Source of the DNA: Nocardia sp. NBC_01327 | GTDB lineage: Bacteria > Actinomycetota > Actinomycetes > Mycobacteriales > Mycobacteriaceae | Reading direction: 5' to 3' | Assembly: GCF_035958815.1 (NCBI RefSeq) | Contig: NZ_CP108383.1 | Location: 7,440,001 to 7,504,000, forward strand | Length of the DNA: 64,000 nucleotides | In this document: in pieces, positions 51,881-60,053 of the stretch | Layout: every line of letters begins with the position of its first letter | Numbering within the stretch: position 1 is the first letter of the stretch | Made by a program: the position numbers and the translations under genes | Notes under the pieces: generated by a model | Told to the model about the DNA's origin: nothing | Database searches by the model: none | Seen by the model: only the letters and a program-made list of their open reading frames with translations

Positions 51881-52266
51881 CACCGCCGCCTTGCGGTCGA
51901 CGGTGCCGGGCACCGGTCGTGCTGGGCTTGGAGCGCACCCAGGTCCCATTGCAGGCACTGCACTTGATCGAGCAGCTCGTTGCACTGGTCCTGGGAATCG
52001 TCACGCTCCCTGATCAACTCGGCGATATACACCGCGACCGCGGTCGCATCCCGCACAGCGAGGGTGCTGTCTTCGCGATGCTTCCCGACTTCCAGGGCCT
52101 CGGTGATGGCCATCAGCAGATCGGCGGCGTCCTTGCGGTCCGGTTGCACCGTGACCACCCGGAACTTGCCATCGAGGTTGTAGAGGAACGTGAACCGAAA
52201 CACTTCACGTGCCTCCATCACCGTCATCAACTGATCGGCCTGCGGTACCAGAGGATTGGTGCTCAT
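51880..52266 (-). CDS. Hypothetical protein
   Basis: 128 residues. A beta-rich N-terminal half (F-R-F-T-F-L-Y-N-L, F-R-V-V-T-V-Q-P-D) and a long C-terminal helix with coiled-coil character (I-R-E-R-D-D-S-Q-D-Q-C-N-E-L-L-D-Q-V). Coupled by TGATG at both ends to its neighbours. Not recognised. Confidence 0.55.
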   Translation of the reverse strand: MSTNPLVPQADQLMTVMEAREVFRFTFLYNLDGKFRVVTVQPDRKDAADLLMAITEALEVGKHREDSTLAVRDATAVAVYIAELIRERDDSQDQCNELLDQVQCLQWDLGALQAQHDRCPAPSTARRR

Positions 52267-52769
52267 CACGCCACTCCTTCCGGCCCCGCGACCTCGACAC
52301 CGTTGAACGATGCCGTGATCTGCCGAGGCGCTGACTGGTACCCGTACCCGTGATCGATCCAATCCGGCAGCGGCGCAGCACCGTCAACATCGACAGACTG
52401 CTCCACCCTCGGCATGGCCGGCCAACCGTCGTGACCGTCAGCAGGATGCACATCGTGTACCCACCAGCGATCGATGCCGTTGTCCAGCAACTCGATCCGG
52501 CTACCGCATTCACGGCACACCGGATCAGTGCCCGGTTCGCCGTTGAACACCGCCACCGCGGTCGCCAACTGTGTGATCAACGTCCACACTTCGGCGATCT
52601 CCAGGCACGCACGCAGTCCCAGGCCGATGCCGTGTTCCCACCGGATTTCGATATCCCCGCGGGAATCGTCCTCGGTCAAGATCACGACCTCGGAAGCGAG
52701 TTCGTGCCCGTGCAGGCTGAGAGTGCCCCGACCATCGGCGGCATCCGCCGCACTGACTACATATGCCAT
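52266..52769 (-). CDS. Hypothetical protein with CxxC
   Basis: 167 residues, acidic. V-C-R-E-C-G-S-R-I near residue 83 may be half of a zinc knuckle. The N-terminal half has strands typical of a small domain (E-V-V-I-L-T-E-D-D). Coupled by TGATG to the following gene and two bases after the preceding one. Element-specific; function unknown. Confidence 0.55.
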   Translation of the reverse strand: MAYVVSAADAADGRGTLSLHGHELASEVVILTEDDSRGDIEIRWEHGIGLGLRACLEIAEVWTLITQLATAVAVFNGEPGTDPVCRECGSRIELLDNGIDRWWVHDVHPADGHDGWPAMPRVEQSVDVDGAAPLPDWIDHGYGYQSAPRQITASFNGVEVAGPEGVA

Positions 52770-52771
52770 GA

Positions 52772-53029
52772 TCAGGCCATCCCTTCGGGCATGGTGACCG
52801 CGTCCGCGATGGCGGCATCGAACATGTCCCGCAACGACATTGCTTGCACCGGGGACATCGCCATCATCACCGGGCGCTCGCTACCGACACGGATTCCGAA
52901 CATGACACTGTCGATTTCTTCGTCGTAGCAGACGTAGAACTCCATCAGTGTCAAGCTGATCCGCAACCCGCTGTCATCGTTGCCGTCGTGGTCATCATTG
53001 TTAGGAGCGAAGAGGTTTCGCATGATCAC
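52772..53029 (-). CDS. Small hypothetical protein
   Basis: 85 residues. Asn/Asp-rich start, then a compact beta-sheet-like body (L-T-L-M-E-F-Y-V-C-Y-D-E-E, M-F-G-I-R-V-G). Start is GTG 53029 within the ssb stop region or ATG 53023 just after it. Unknown. Confidence 0.5.
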   Translation of the reverse strand: MIMRNLFAPNNDDHDGNDDSGLRISLTLMEFYVCYDEEIDSVMFGIRVGSERPVMMAMSPVQAMSLRDMFDAAIADAVTMPEGMA

Positions 53030-53505
53030 GCCACCTCTCCCGAGTCCTGCGGCAGGTCTGTGTACGGGTCGTCACCGGCCCCGCCGCTCGGTCCCGCCTT
53101 ACTCGGCTGGCCGCCGCCACCGTTGCGGTTGCCCGCGAGGGCGGACCGCTTGATGGGCTTGGCGACCGCGTATTTCAGCGACACCCCGATCTCGTCGGCG
53201 ACCAGCTCGACGACTGTGCGCTTGACACCGTTACGGTCCTCGTAGGTGCGCTGGCTCAGCTTCCCGGAAACGATCACCCGGGATCCCTTGGTGAGGGATT
53301 CGGCGACGTTTTCCGCGGCATCGCGCCACATCGTGCACCGCAGGAACAGTGCGGGCCCGTCTTTCCACTGGTTCGACTGGCGGTCGAATACCCGTGGGGT
53401 GGAGGCGACCGTGAAGTTCACGACCAGTTGCCCGCCAGTGATCTGGCGCAGGTCGGGATTGTCGGTCAGGTTACCGACGACGGTCAGGGTGGTTTCACCG
53501 GACAT
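53026..53505 (-). CDS. ssb: Single-stranded DNA-binding protein (element copy)
   Basis: 159 residues with the SSB OB fold (T-V-V-G-N-L-T-D-N-P-D-L-R, N-F-T-V-A-S-T-P, L-R-C-T-M-W-R-D-A-A-E-N, S-G-K-L-S-Q-R-T-Y). The tail is Gly-rich and ends in acidic D-L-P-Q-D-S-G-E-V-A rather than the usual Phe tip. GGAG precedes ATG 53505. It differs clearly from the ssb at 13817, so the two mobile regions carry separate copies. Confidence 0.9.
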   Translation of the reverse strand: MSGETTLTVVGNLTDNPDLRQITGGQLVVNFTVASTPRVFDRQSNQWKDGPALFLRCTMWRDAAENVAESLTKGSRVIVSGKLSQRTYEDRNGVKRTVVELVADEIGVSLKYAVAKPIKRSALAGNRNGGGGQPSKAGPSGGAGDDPYTDLPQDSGEVA

Positions 53506-53698
53506 TGTTCTCACTTCTCCAAACTGGTTTTGGTTGTGTCCGTTGCTGATTGGTTGTCCGAAACAAATTCGGATCGGTAGTAGGGATGCGAATACTGTTG
53601 GGATTCAGCTGATTCGGCCGAGTTGGTGCGGTCGTGGCGGTTGGGTTCCTTTCTGGTGTTGTTGATAAAAACTCGGGGCAGATAGTCGGCAGCGGTCC

Positions 53699-54652
53699 TT
53701 ACTGCTCGGCATCCATCTGCGCGATATAGGGTTCGGCTGATGCCTCGGCCTCGGCCTGCCCGGTTTCGGCGCGCATCGCGGTATTCAGACCGGCTTGCGA
53801 GGACGCCTCCGCATGTTGCTGCTCCTCGGCACGCTGCACGGACGTCGAATGCGCAGCGGTAGCGTGGTTCTGGGCATGTTGGGCCTTCTGGGGCACGGCG
53901 TGCCCGTTAGAAGACGCTGCGGCTGTGTTGGTTTCACGGGGAATCAGTTCCTCGATCCGCTCTTCCAGCCGTGCAAGGCGGCCAGCCAGCTCGTCGAAAC
54001 GCTGGGCGCTCTCGCGGCGCAGTGCCGCCACCTCCGGCCCTTGTTCCTGAGTGTCGGCCTTCGCGGTCTCGGTCGTGGTGAGCTTCTCCCGGTGCTCCAT
54101 GACTTGGTGCTCGCTGACTGCGGCCGCGTGGCGGGCACGCACCGCCTCACTGCCGCTCAGAACTTCGAATACGTTGCGGGCCAAAGGTTTCGTCGGATCG
54201 GTGTCCACCTTGTCGAGGGTCTGCACCACCTGCCCGCGTTCCTCGGCGGTAAGGACGGTCTCGTGGATGGTGTGCTCCACGCCCGCTCGTAACCCCGACA
54301 GATACGCGGTATCGCGGGCCTGTTCCTCGGCACTGGCTCCTGCGGCAGCACGGGCGGCGGAGGCTTGGGATTCGCGCTGATACTCCTGGGCGCGGGCCTG
54401 GTACCACTGCCGGGTCGTATCGACCTGGTACACGTAAAGCTTCTCGACCTCGCGGGCCTCGGCATGCACCCGCTTCCACTGCGCACGACTCAGACGGACC
54501 GACCCGTCATGAGTAGCCTTGTTGAGCTGCTGCAACAGCTGGAACATCAGCGCCGCCAACTGCGGCCAACTGCGGGCGATCTCGTCGGTTTCCTTACCGG
54601 ACATCGCCATTCGGTCAGCGCCGAAAATGGGAGTGCGTTCACTACTTGGCAT
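53699..54652 (-). CDS. Coiled-coil transfer-operon protein
   Basis: 317 residues, nearly all helical, charged, with a Gln/Ala/His-rich disordered C-terminus (about the last 75 residues). No catalytic motif. The region R-F-D-E-L-A-G-R-L-A-R-L-E-E-R-I-E-E-L near residue 230 has clear heptads. ATG 54652 with AAAGGAA upstream. Its position directly before the membrane and translocase genes suggests a structural part of the DNA-transfer machinery, by inference only. Confidence 0.6.
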   Translation of the reverse strand: MPSSERTPIFGADRMAMSGKETDEIARSWPQLAALMFQLLQQLNKATHDGSVRLSRAQWKRVHAEAREVEKLYVYQVDTTRQWYQARAQEYQRESQASAARAAAGASAEEQARDTAYLSGLRAGVEHTIHETVLTAEERGQVVQTLDKVDTDPTKPLARNVFEVLSGSEAVRARHAAAVSEHQVMEHREKLTTTETAKADTQEQGPEVAALRRESAQRFDELAGRLARLEERIEELIPRETNTAAASSNGHAVPQKAQHAQNHATAAHSTSVQRAEEQQHAEASSQAGLNTAMRAETGQAEAEASAEPYIAQMDAEQ

Positions 54653-54677
54653 GGGATTTGGTTCCTTTCTGGATGGG

Positions 54678-55115
54678 TTAGACCGTCGCCACAGCAGCGG
54701 CAGCACGGTCGCGGGCGGCGCGCCAGACGCGTATGCGGGCACGCAGCGGGCGAGAGTGTTCGAAGACGAACCGCGATCCGGCCCCGAAGCTGTTGGCGCC
54801 GAAATCACGGAGGGTGTTGAAGGTGGTGGCCCAGTCAGGGCGGCCGATGCTGACCCAGATGCCGTAGCCGATCCAGCCCGTCAACCACCACAGCAGCGGC
54901 ACAGTGGCGGCGGCCGGAGCACCGGACTGCGCAGTGAGCCACATCAGCGGCACCACAACAGCTATCGCGGCCAAGGCGGTGCGACCATGACGGACAGTGC
55001 GCCATGTTCTCGTCGTCCACCTCGGGCGGATCAGGTCGGCAGCGGTGAGACCGGAGGACTCCATGAGCTCTTGCAGCTCCCCGTCCCAGTCGATGCTCTT
55101 GCCGTTGTTGGTCAT
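54678..55115 (-). CDS. Small transfer-operon membrane protein
   Basis: 145 residues. Two hydrophobic helices (about 47-62 and 71-90) with short polar termini; W-W-L-T-G-W-I-G-Y at the second. Start overlaps the upstream stop in ATGA. Probably part of the transfer complex. Confidence 0.6.
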   Translation of the reverse strand: MTNNGKSIDWDGELQELMESSGLTAADLIRPRWTTRTWRTVRHGRTALAAIAVVVPLMWLTAQSGAPAAATVPLLWWLTGWIGYGIWVSIGRPDWATTFNTLRDFGANSFGAGSRFVFEHSRPLRARIRVWRAARDRAAAAVATV

Positions 55116-56044
55116 GCGAGGACTCCTTCGTGGTTGTCGTGGTGGTTGGTGTCGAGCGCGGCCAGCCAGCCGGGAACCGGGACGCTGGGATCGGTGGCCG
55201 CTGTGTCCACTTCGTTGTCCTCGGGGGTGTCCGGGGTGTTGTCCGCGTGGTCACCATCGGAGGGTTCGGTGTCCGCCCCGGTGGCCACGTAGCGGCGGAC
55301 TGTCCGCTTGCTGACCGCGAGCTCGGCCGCGATACGGCCATGGGTCCACCCCTGCGCGTGGAGCTCCTGCGCTCGTGTCCGCCGGTTGTCCACCTCCGTG
55401 TCCTCATCCACGGCAGTCGTGTCCACGTGTCCGGCAGCGGATTCGGGGTGTCCGGACGCGGTGGCCACTGCCTCAGCGGCAGGGCGGACCGGCGGTGTGA
55501 GCGCTTCGATCTGAGTGGTTAGTGAAACCTCCCGGGGAACAGCAGGTTTCGGATCGACGGTTCGGATCGCTTGCACGGCTGTGGTGTTCAACCTGGTTCG
55601 ACCGACTGGTGTGGTGGCGGTGTCGGTCGGGGTCATCGACAGCAGCGCGAACCCGCACACCACCATCAGCCCATCTAGGGTGAGTGGCCCGAATTCGGCG
55701 GCGGGGTGCCCGTATCCCCAGGCCAGCAACACATCTCGGACGTGCCCGTAAGAGATGACCGCTGAACCGAGTGCGACCGTGCCCGCTCCGCCGAACCGGG
55801 CTATCGCCCATGCGGGGCCGCGCCGCCATTGCGCGCGGGCGAGTACTTCGATGCTCAGCAGCAATCCGATCGGCCAGGCTGCCGCCCCGATTCGGGCCGC
55901 GATCACCAGCGCCAAGCTCGCGGGCATATGAACACCGGGCAGGAAGGTATGCAGAACATTGGTCGCCACCGACGTCAGGGACCCGAATACGAACCCGGTC
56001 CGTGCGACCCCGCGGCCCCGGGGCGGGGCGATGGGAGTGCTCAT
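55112..56044 (-). CDS. DUF2637/SpdA-like membrane protein with HTH tail
   Basis: 310 residues. The N-terminal 135 residues form about four membrane helices with the DUF2637 landmarks S-Y-G-H-V and G-P-L-T-L-D-G-L-M, found in plasmid spread proteins of actinobacteria. The tail contains a helix-turn-helix (H-G-R-I-A-A-E-L-A-V-S-K-R-T-V-R-R-Y). Known role of the group is in intramycelial plasmid spreading, by association. Overlaps both neighbours in ATGA. Confidence 0.75.
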   Translation of the reverse strand: MSTPIAPPRGRGVARTGFVFGSLTSVATNVLHTFLPGVHMPASLALVIAARIGAAAWPIGLLLSIEVLARAQWRRGPAWAIARFGGAGTVALGSAVISYGHVRDVLLAWGYGHPAAEFGPLTLDGLMVVCGFALLSMTPTDTATTPVGRTRLNTTAVQAIRTVDPKPAVPREVSLTTQIEALTPPVRPAAEAVATASGHPESAAGHVDTTAVDEDTEVDNRRTRAQELHAQGWTHGRIAAELAVSKRTVRRYVATGADTEPSDGDHADNTPDTPEDNEVDTAATDPSVPVPGWLAALDTNHHDNHEGVLA

Positions 56045-56226
56045 CGTGTCCACCCCCTGTCCGCCTCGTTGTCCGCGTCATCAATCGAGCTGTCCGCCTT
56101 CGTGTCCGGGGTGGCCACGGTGACCGGAGCGGGTTGTCCGGGGTGGTCAAGGCGGTGGTCATGGTTCTGGTGGTGTCCGCTTTGGGTGGCCACGTAGGCG
56201 GCCATCGAACGTAGGTAGTCGGTCAT
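56041..56226 (-). CDS. Small hypothetical transfer-operon protein
   Basis: 61 residues, His/Asp-rich, no membrane segment. ATG 56226 overlaps the translocase stop in ATGA and its own stop overlaps the DUF2637 start. Coupling at both ends is the main reason to trust it. Confidence 0.5.
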   Translation of the reverse strand: MTDYLRSMAAYVATQSGHHQNHDHRLDHPGQPAPVTVATPDTKADSSIDDADNEADRGWTR

Positions 56227-58310
56227 GCCGCACCGTCCTGGTTTTCGTCGAACCCGATATCGGCCCGGCGGGCACGCCCGGAATCGAGGTCCCGGACCGC
56301 CTTCAGTGGCACCCGTGCCTTCGTGTTCCGGGCCCACCGCTGCGGGCGCGGGTCTGCCGGCATTGGCGTGAGTTCGTCGGGGTCGACCGGGATGATGTGG
56401 GCCCATTGGGCTTTGAGGGCGTGCACCCACACCACGTCACCGACACCGAATTCCGCGAGCCGGTTCGGATCGATGAAGAAGGTTTCGCGGTTACCGAGGG
56501 TGCCTTCGTCACCGACCTTGCCGCCCTTGGCATGCCGGGTGTTCTCGGTGACCGGCCGTGACCCGAACACCTCCGAGACCTTCCCCGCACCTTCCAGGGC
56601 CATCAACAGGGCGCCGGAGGGGCAGGATTCGAGGAGGCGGCGGCGTTCGTCGGGGGTTTGTCCGAGCCCGAATTGGTTTTGGGCGGCGAAGAACGCCACC
56701 ACGCCCATGCCCAACAGTCGTTCGGCGATATCGAATTGGTTGATGCCGCCGGTCTTGTCGGCCACCGCCGACATCTCATCGATGATCAAAACGATCTGCC
56801 GGTCATGCTCACCACACGCGAACTGGGCAATGAGTGTGGTCAGTGCGGCGACCTGGGCGCGGGCGTTGTCTCCGCGGACCGTGCCGGGCACGGTCGCATA
56901 GATGACATCGAAGGAATCCAGGGGGCGCCCGCCGTCGAAGCCCTCGCCGATCGCGGCGAAGATGTTGCGGAACTTGCCCGACACGTCCCCCACCGCGGGC
57001 GGCTTGGACTGCTCCAGGGCATCGATCTCGTTGAGGATCGAGTCGTGGTCCTTCCACGCCTCCTTCAGGTAAGCGACCGAAAGCCGGTCCAGGAACTCCT
57101 GTTTCGAGCGCGGCTTGCCCTCCGGCGCAGTGACCGCCAGTTTGGTGACCCGGACCCGGTTCTGTTTGAAGTGCTCCTCACCCAGGTTGCTGGACTGGAC
57201 AGGGTTGATCATCGATTCGAGGGTGGCGCACATGTCCTCGACATTCATCGACCACAGATCGAGGCGATTGGTGATGGGCCACAACGCAATCCGGCTAGGA
57301 GTGACCCCGAGCCGGGCGGCGATCCGCACCACCTGTCGGCCGGTTTGTAATCCGGGTTTGCCGCCTTTGCAGTCCACGAAGATCAGCAGCGGACGCTTCT
57401 CCCCGGTCCGCACGTAGCGGTGCCAGTACGCGCAATACAAGCCGGTCCCGAGTCGCACCAGGGCGGTGGTCTTGCCTGCCTTCTGTGATTTGCCCAGCAC
57501 CACCATGTGCCCAAGCCCGTCGATGGGCAGCTCCAACTTCGACCCATGGCGATCGGCCATCTGCGTGATCGTGGTCGACTGCGTCGCGTCTGTGCGCTCC
57601 GACAGCGGCCCGAGTACCACCTTCGCCTTCAGCCAGCCGGTTACCAGCGGCGCACCATATTTCGCGGCACGGCGCGCGGCAGCGGCTTTGCCGAGTTGCT
57701 GGCGTCGTTGCAGGCGGCGGGTCTTCCACGGCGACCCGATGCCCTCGGTTCCGAGCCGGGACAGGAACCGTGCCCGATACAGCGCCGCACCGGCCCAGGC
57801 GAGCGGCAGGCACCCGGTAATCATCGCGATCATCGCTCCCGAGCCGGGGCCGGAGCGGGCGAACACCGTGCTGCCCTGCCACCACAACACAAGTGGTGCG
57901 AACCAGGAGTTCGCCACCCACATCGCCGCGACCGGCAGCACCAGCGCACCGAGCCCGTAGTTGCGGACCTGCCGCGCCTCCCACCGCCGCCAACCAGCGA
58001 ACAGATTCATGCCCACGGCCAGCACCACCACGAACGCAAGCCCGAGTAGGGCGATACCCAGGACCGCGAACACTTCGCCGACGCTGGAGATATGGAGGTG
58101 CCAGTTCGGGGCGTGCCAGCCGTTCGGCAGAGTCGCATTCTGGAACTGGCCCGGCGAATGCTGTTCTCCAGGAACCGTACTCACCGCAATAGGGGCTGGT
58201 GGTTGCGCGATCGCCGTGACCGGCATCGTCGGCACCGGGACGGTCGTCGGCACCGGCGCGGCGGTGGTGCCGCAGTCGTCGGGAGTGATCATCGGAACAC
58301 ATCCGCTCAT
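56223..58310 (-). CDS. FtsK/TcpA-like DNA translocase
   Basis: 695 residues. About three membrane helices lie in the first 200 residues (starting I-A-L-L-G-L-A-F-V-V-V-L-A). The ATPase domain follows: Walker A G-K-S-Q-K-A-G-K-T-T near residue 275, F-V-D-C-K-G-G-K near 310, and Walker B I-V-L-I-I-D-E-M near 510, then a sensor-like F-F-A-A-Q-N-Q. This is the pump for double-stranded DNA transfer in actinobacterial elements, or a coupling protein. ATG 58310 overlaps the preceding stop in ATGA. The segment 307-367 has a paralogue in the small gene just upstream. Confidence 0.85.
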   Translation of the reverse strand: MSGCVPMITPDDCGTTAAPVPTTVPVPTMPVTAIAQPPAPIAVSTVPGEQHSPGQFQNATLPNGWHAPNWHLHISSVGEVFAVLGIALLGLAFVVVLAVGMNLFAGWRRWEARQVRNYGLGALVLPVAAMWVANSWFAPLVLWWQGSTVFARSGPGSGAMIAMITGCLPLAWAGAALYRARFLSRLGTEGIGSPWKTRRLQRRQQLGKAAAARRAAKYGAPLVTGWLKAKVVLGPLSERTDATQSTTITQMADRHGSKLELPIDGLGHMVVLGKSQKAGKTTALVRLGTGLYCAYWHRYVRTGEKRPLLIFVDCKGGKPGLQTGRQVVRIAARLGVTPSRIALWPITNRLDLWSMNVEDMCATLESMINPVQSSNLGEEHFKQNRVRVTKLAVTAPEGKPRSKQEFLDRLSVAYLKEAWKDHDSILNEIDALEQSKPPAVGDVSGKFRNIFAAIGEGFDGGRPLDSFDVIYATVPGTVRGDNARAQVAALTTLIAQFACGEHDRQIVLIIDEMSAVADKTGGINQFDIAERLLGMGVVAFFAAQNQFGLGQTPDERRRLLESCPSGALLMALEGAGKVSEVFGSRPVTENTRHAKGGKVGDEGTLGNRETFFIDPNRLAEFGVGDVVWVHALKAQWAHIIPVDPDELTPMPADPRPQRWARNTKARVPLKAVRDLDSGRARRADIGFDENQDGAA

Positions 58311-58546
58311 CGCTGGCTCACCCCCTCGGGTGGAACCGCCCTGAGCAGGTCCTCCAACATGGCCCGGATGTCTTCCGCGGGCATTGAGCACCAGTCCCGA
58401 GAATCTCCGTTGGGCCACAACCCGATTCGCTCCGGGCTCACCCCCGAACGGGTCAGGGACTCCGCCACCCGGCGCACGATCCGTGCCGGGGGTTCACCGC
58501 CCGCAGGGTCCACGAAGATGATCAGTGGCTGTCTTTCGCTCGTCAT
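58307..58546 (-). CDS. Stand-alone paralogue of a translocase segment
   Basis: 79 residues whose body (L-I-I-F-V-D-P-A-G-G-E-P, then V-S-P-E-R-I-G-L-W-P-N, then W-C-S-M-P-A-E-D-I-R-A-M-L-E) aligns with residues 307-367 of the adjacent FtsK-like protein (L-L-I-F-V-D-C-K-G-G-K-P, V-T-P-S-R-I-A-L-W-P-I, W-S-M-N-V-E-D-M-C-A-T-L-E). It carries no Walker A or B motif, so it cannot be an ATPase itself. Coupled by ATGA to the translocase. Confidence 0.7.
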   Translation of the reverse strand: MTSERQPLIIFVDPAGGEPPARIVRRVAESLTRSGVSPERIGLWPNGDSRDWCSMPAEDIRAMLEDLLRAVPPEGVSQR

Positions 58547-58547
58547 G

Positions 58548-59303
58548 TCACCGCACTCCCTTCTTCGCCAAAGTGGCGTCCAGGTCATGGATTTCGAGAT
58601 TCGGCAGGCTCTCCATGCCTCGCTTGTGCGCGATACGGGTCGCAGTGCCTTCCACCGCGCGGCGCAGGGTTTCCCCGCGGACGAAGTACAGGACGCCGGC
58701 CAACTCGTGCCGGTCCGCCGCATCAAGGGCCGCGGTCATGGCTGCCGCCAATCGGCCTGCCCCGCGCTTGCGGGAGAGTTCCACCTCGATCGCCCAGACC
58801 TTGTCCGGGTCGGTGAAGTCCTGGAACCAGGCATCATGAATATGGCCGTTGGGCTGCCCGGGATCGGAATTGAGATGCCGGTACAGCAGGCGCTCGCTAG
58901 TCCAGACCTCCGGATCGGTCTGCATCCCGGTCAACGCCAACCGCAACTCCGTCACCGCGGTCATGTGCGCCGCCGTCGACGGGCGCGGCCGCCACTCACC
59001 AGGATCGAAATCCAGGTAACCCCAAGCGGTTTCGCGAGTCGGGTAAATGACCAGCGGGCCCTGCGGCACCACCTCGACATCGTCGAAGTGTGTCGAGTGC
59101 CGCCACGGCCCCGGCGATCCGTAATCCAGGCGCGTCAGGTGAACCTGCCCGGACTCCTTCAACCGGCGCGCCATAGTGTGCGCACCCCGCATACTGCGCC
59201 CGGTGGCGGTCGCCATCGTCGTGACGAACATCCCCCGCTCCTGGCAGAGAAACTCCAGGAACCGGGTTTCCCACGGCTGCTGACGAAATTCCGGCGCGCT
59301 CAC
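58548..59303 (-). CDS. Replication-relaxation-like protein
   Basis: 251 residues. The N-terminal part (about 10-70) resembles a winged helix, and the rest contains the relaxation/endonuclease-like signature E-V-E-L-S-R-K-R near residue 180, together with the conserved layout of the replication-relaxation family found beside actinobacterial plasmid transfer genes. No catalytic residue set can be stated with certainty. GTG 59303 overlaps the preceding stop (GTGA). Likely DNA processing for the element. Confidence 0.65.
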   Translation of the reverse strand: MSAPEFRQQPWETRFLEFLCQERGMFVTTMATATGRSMRGAHTMARRLKESGQVHLTRLDYGSPGPWRHSTHFDDVEVVPQGPLVIYPTRETAWGYLDFDPGEWRPRPSTAAHMTAVTELRLALTGMQTDPEVWTSERLLYRHLNSDPGQPNGHIHDAWFQDFTDPDKVWAIEVELSRKRGAGRLAAAMTAALDAADRHELAGVLYFVRGETLRRAVEGTATRIAHKRGMESLPNLEIHDLDATLAKKGVR

Positions 59304-59539
59304 GGCGTCACCGCCACACGCGGGCACCCTGCGGGCCACAGGGCAACCTGTGTCGACTCCGGTGCGGGGCACGCGACCACGGTTACCGGCTGCGAGGCAT
59401 GCCGACCGAACAGTAAGACGCCGCAGTACATGCCTGCGGCGAATGCGAACACCAGAAAGAACAGCCCGAAGACGATCTGCGGTGATACCGGCACGGCCGT
59501 CCGGGTCTGCGGCTCGAACATGAAGTAGTCGCCGTTCAT
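59300..59539 (-). CDS. Small single-pass membrane protein
   Basis: 79 residues with one hydrophobic segment (V-F-G-L-F-F-L-V-F-A-F-A-A-G-M) and a short outer tail with two Cys, possibly a disulphide. Its stop overlaps the next gene. Confidence 0.55.
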   Translation of the reverse strand: MNGDYFMFEPQTRTAVPVSPQIVFGLFFLVFAFAAGMYCGVLLFGRHASQPVTVVACPAPESTQVALWPAGCPRVAVTP

Positions 59540-59703
59540 CGCCGACCACCTCGCCGACGCCGACCGACTGGGCTAGCGAAACTCCAGACCAGACCCGCAA
59601 TACCAAGTAGAAGCAGGACCATCAGGAGCAGAACCGCGAGCTGTGGGACGAACACCCCGCAGATCAGCACAACGGTGAGAGCCAAGACGAGCGTCCGAAT
59701 CAT
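59536..59703 (-). CDS. Small hydrophobic protein
   Basis: 55 residues, essentially two hydrophobic helices (L-V-L-A-L-T-V-V-L-I and L-L-L-M-V-L-L-L-L) ending in a basic R-R-R-R-G-G-R-R. ATG 59703 overlaps the preceding stop in ATGA. Confidence 0.55.
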   Translation of the reverse strand: MIRTLVLALTVVLICGVFVPQLAVLLLMVLLLLGIAGLVWSFASPVGRRRRGGRR

Positions 59704-59927
59704 GCTGCACCACCTCGCAGGTCCACCGAAATCGGCTTCGCCACCGCGAGTAGTTCGCTCCGCTCCACGCGAAGTAGCCGCGGTCCCATCCGGTATCCCC
59801 TGAGGTGGCCACCATCGATCCAGCGTCGAATCGTCTTGGTGTCCACTTGCGCCAACGCCGCAGCGTCCCGCAAGCTCATGAGCTGGCCTGTTGGAACGCG
59901 CGTGTCCACGCTGCGCCTCTGTGTCAT
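59700..59927 (-). CDS. Excisionase/MerR-type HTH protein
   Basis: 75 residues. M-S-L-R-D-A-A-A-L-A-Q-V-D-T-K-T-I-R-R-W-I-D-G-G-H-L-R-G-Y is the winged-helix HTH seen in excisionases. ATG 59927 with AAGGAGG upstream, the first gene of the transfer operon. It may direct excision together with the integrase and also regulate the operon. Confidence 0.72.
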   Translation of the reverse strand: MTQRRSVDTRVPTGQLMSLRDAAALAQVDTKTIRRWIDGGHLRGYRMGPRLLRVERSELLAVAKPISVDLRGGAA

Positions 59928-60015
59928 GAATCTGCCTCCTTCGTCTGGCATGGCGTGAAATGCCTTGCCACATCAGGAAACTCGGAATTCAGGAGGTGGC
60001 ACAGGGCACACGAAT

Positions 60016-60042
60016 GGGGGACATTTCCCACCGGGGGGACAT
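60016..60042. promoter_or_regulatory. Direct repeat of GGGGGACAT
   Basis: GGGGGACAT occurs at 60016-60024 and again at 60034-60042, between the divergent excisionase and 2H genes. A third GGGGACAT lies upstream of the integrase at 62189-62196. Candidate operator of the element's regulator. Confidence 0.55.
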
Positions 60043-60053
60043 AGTCTGTTGGA

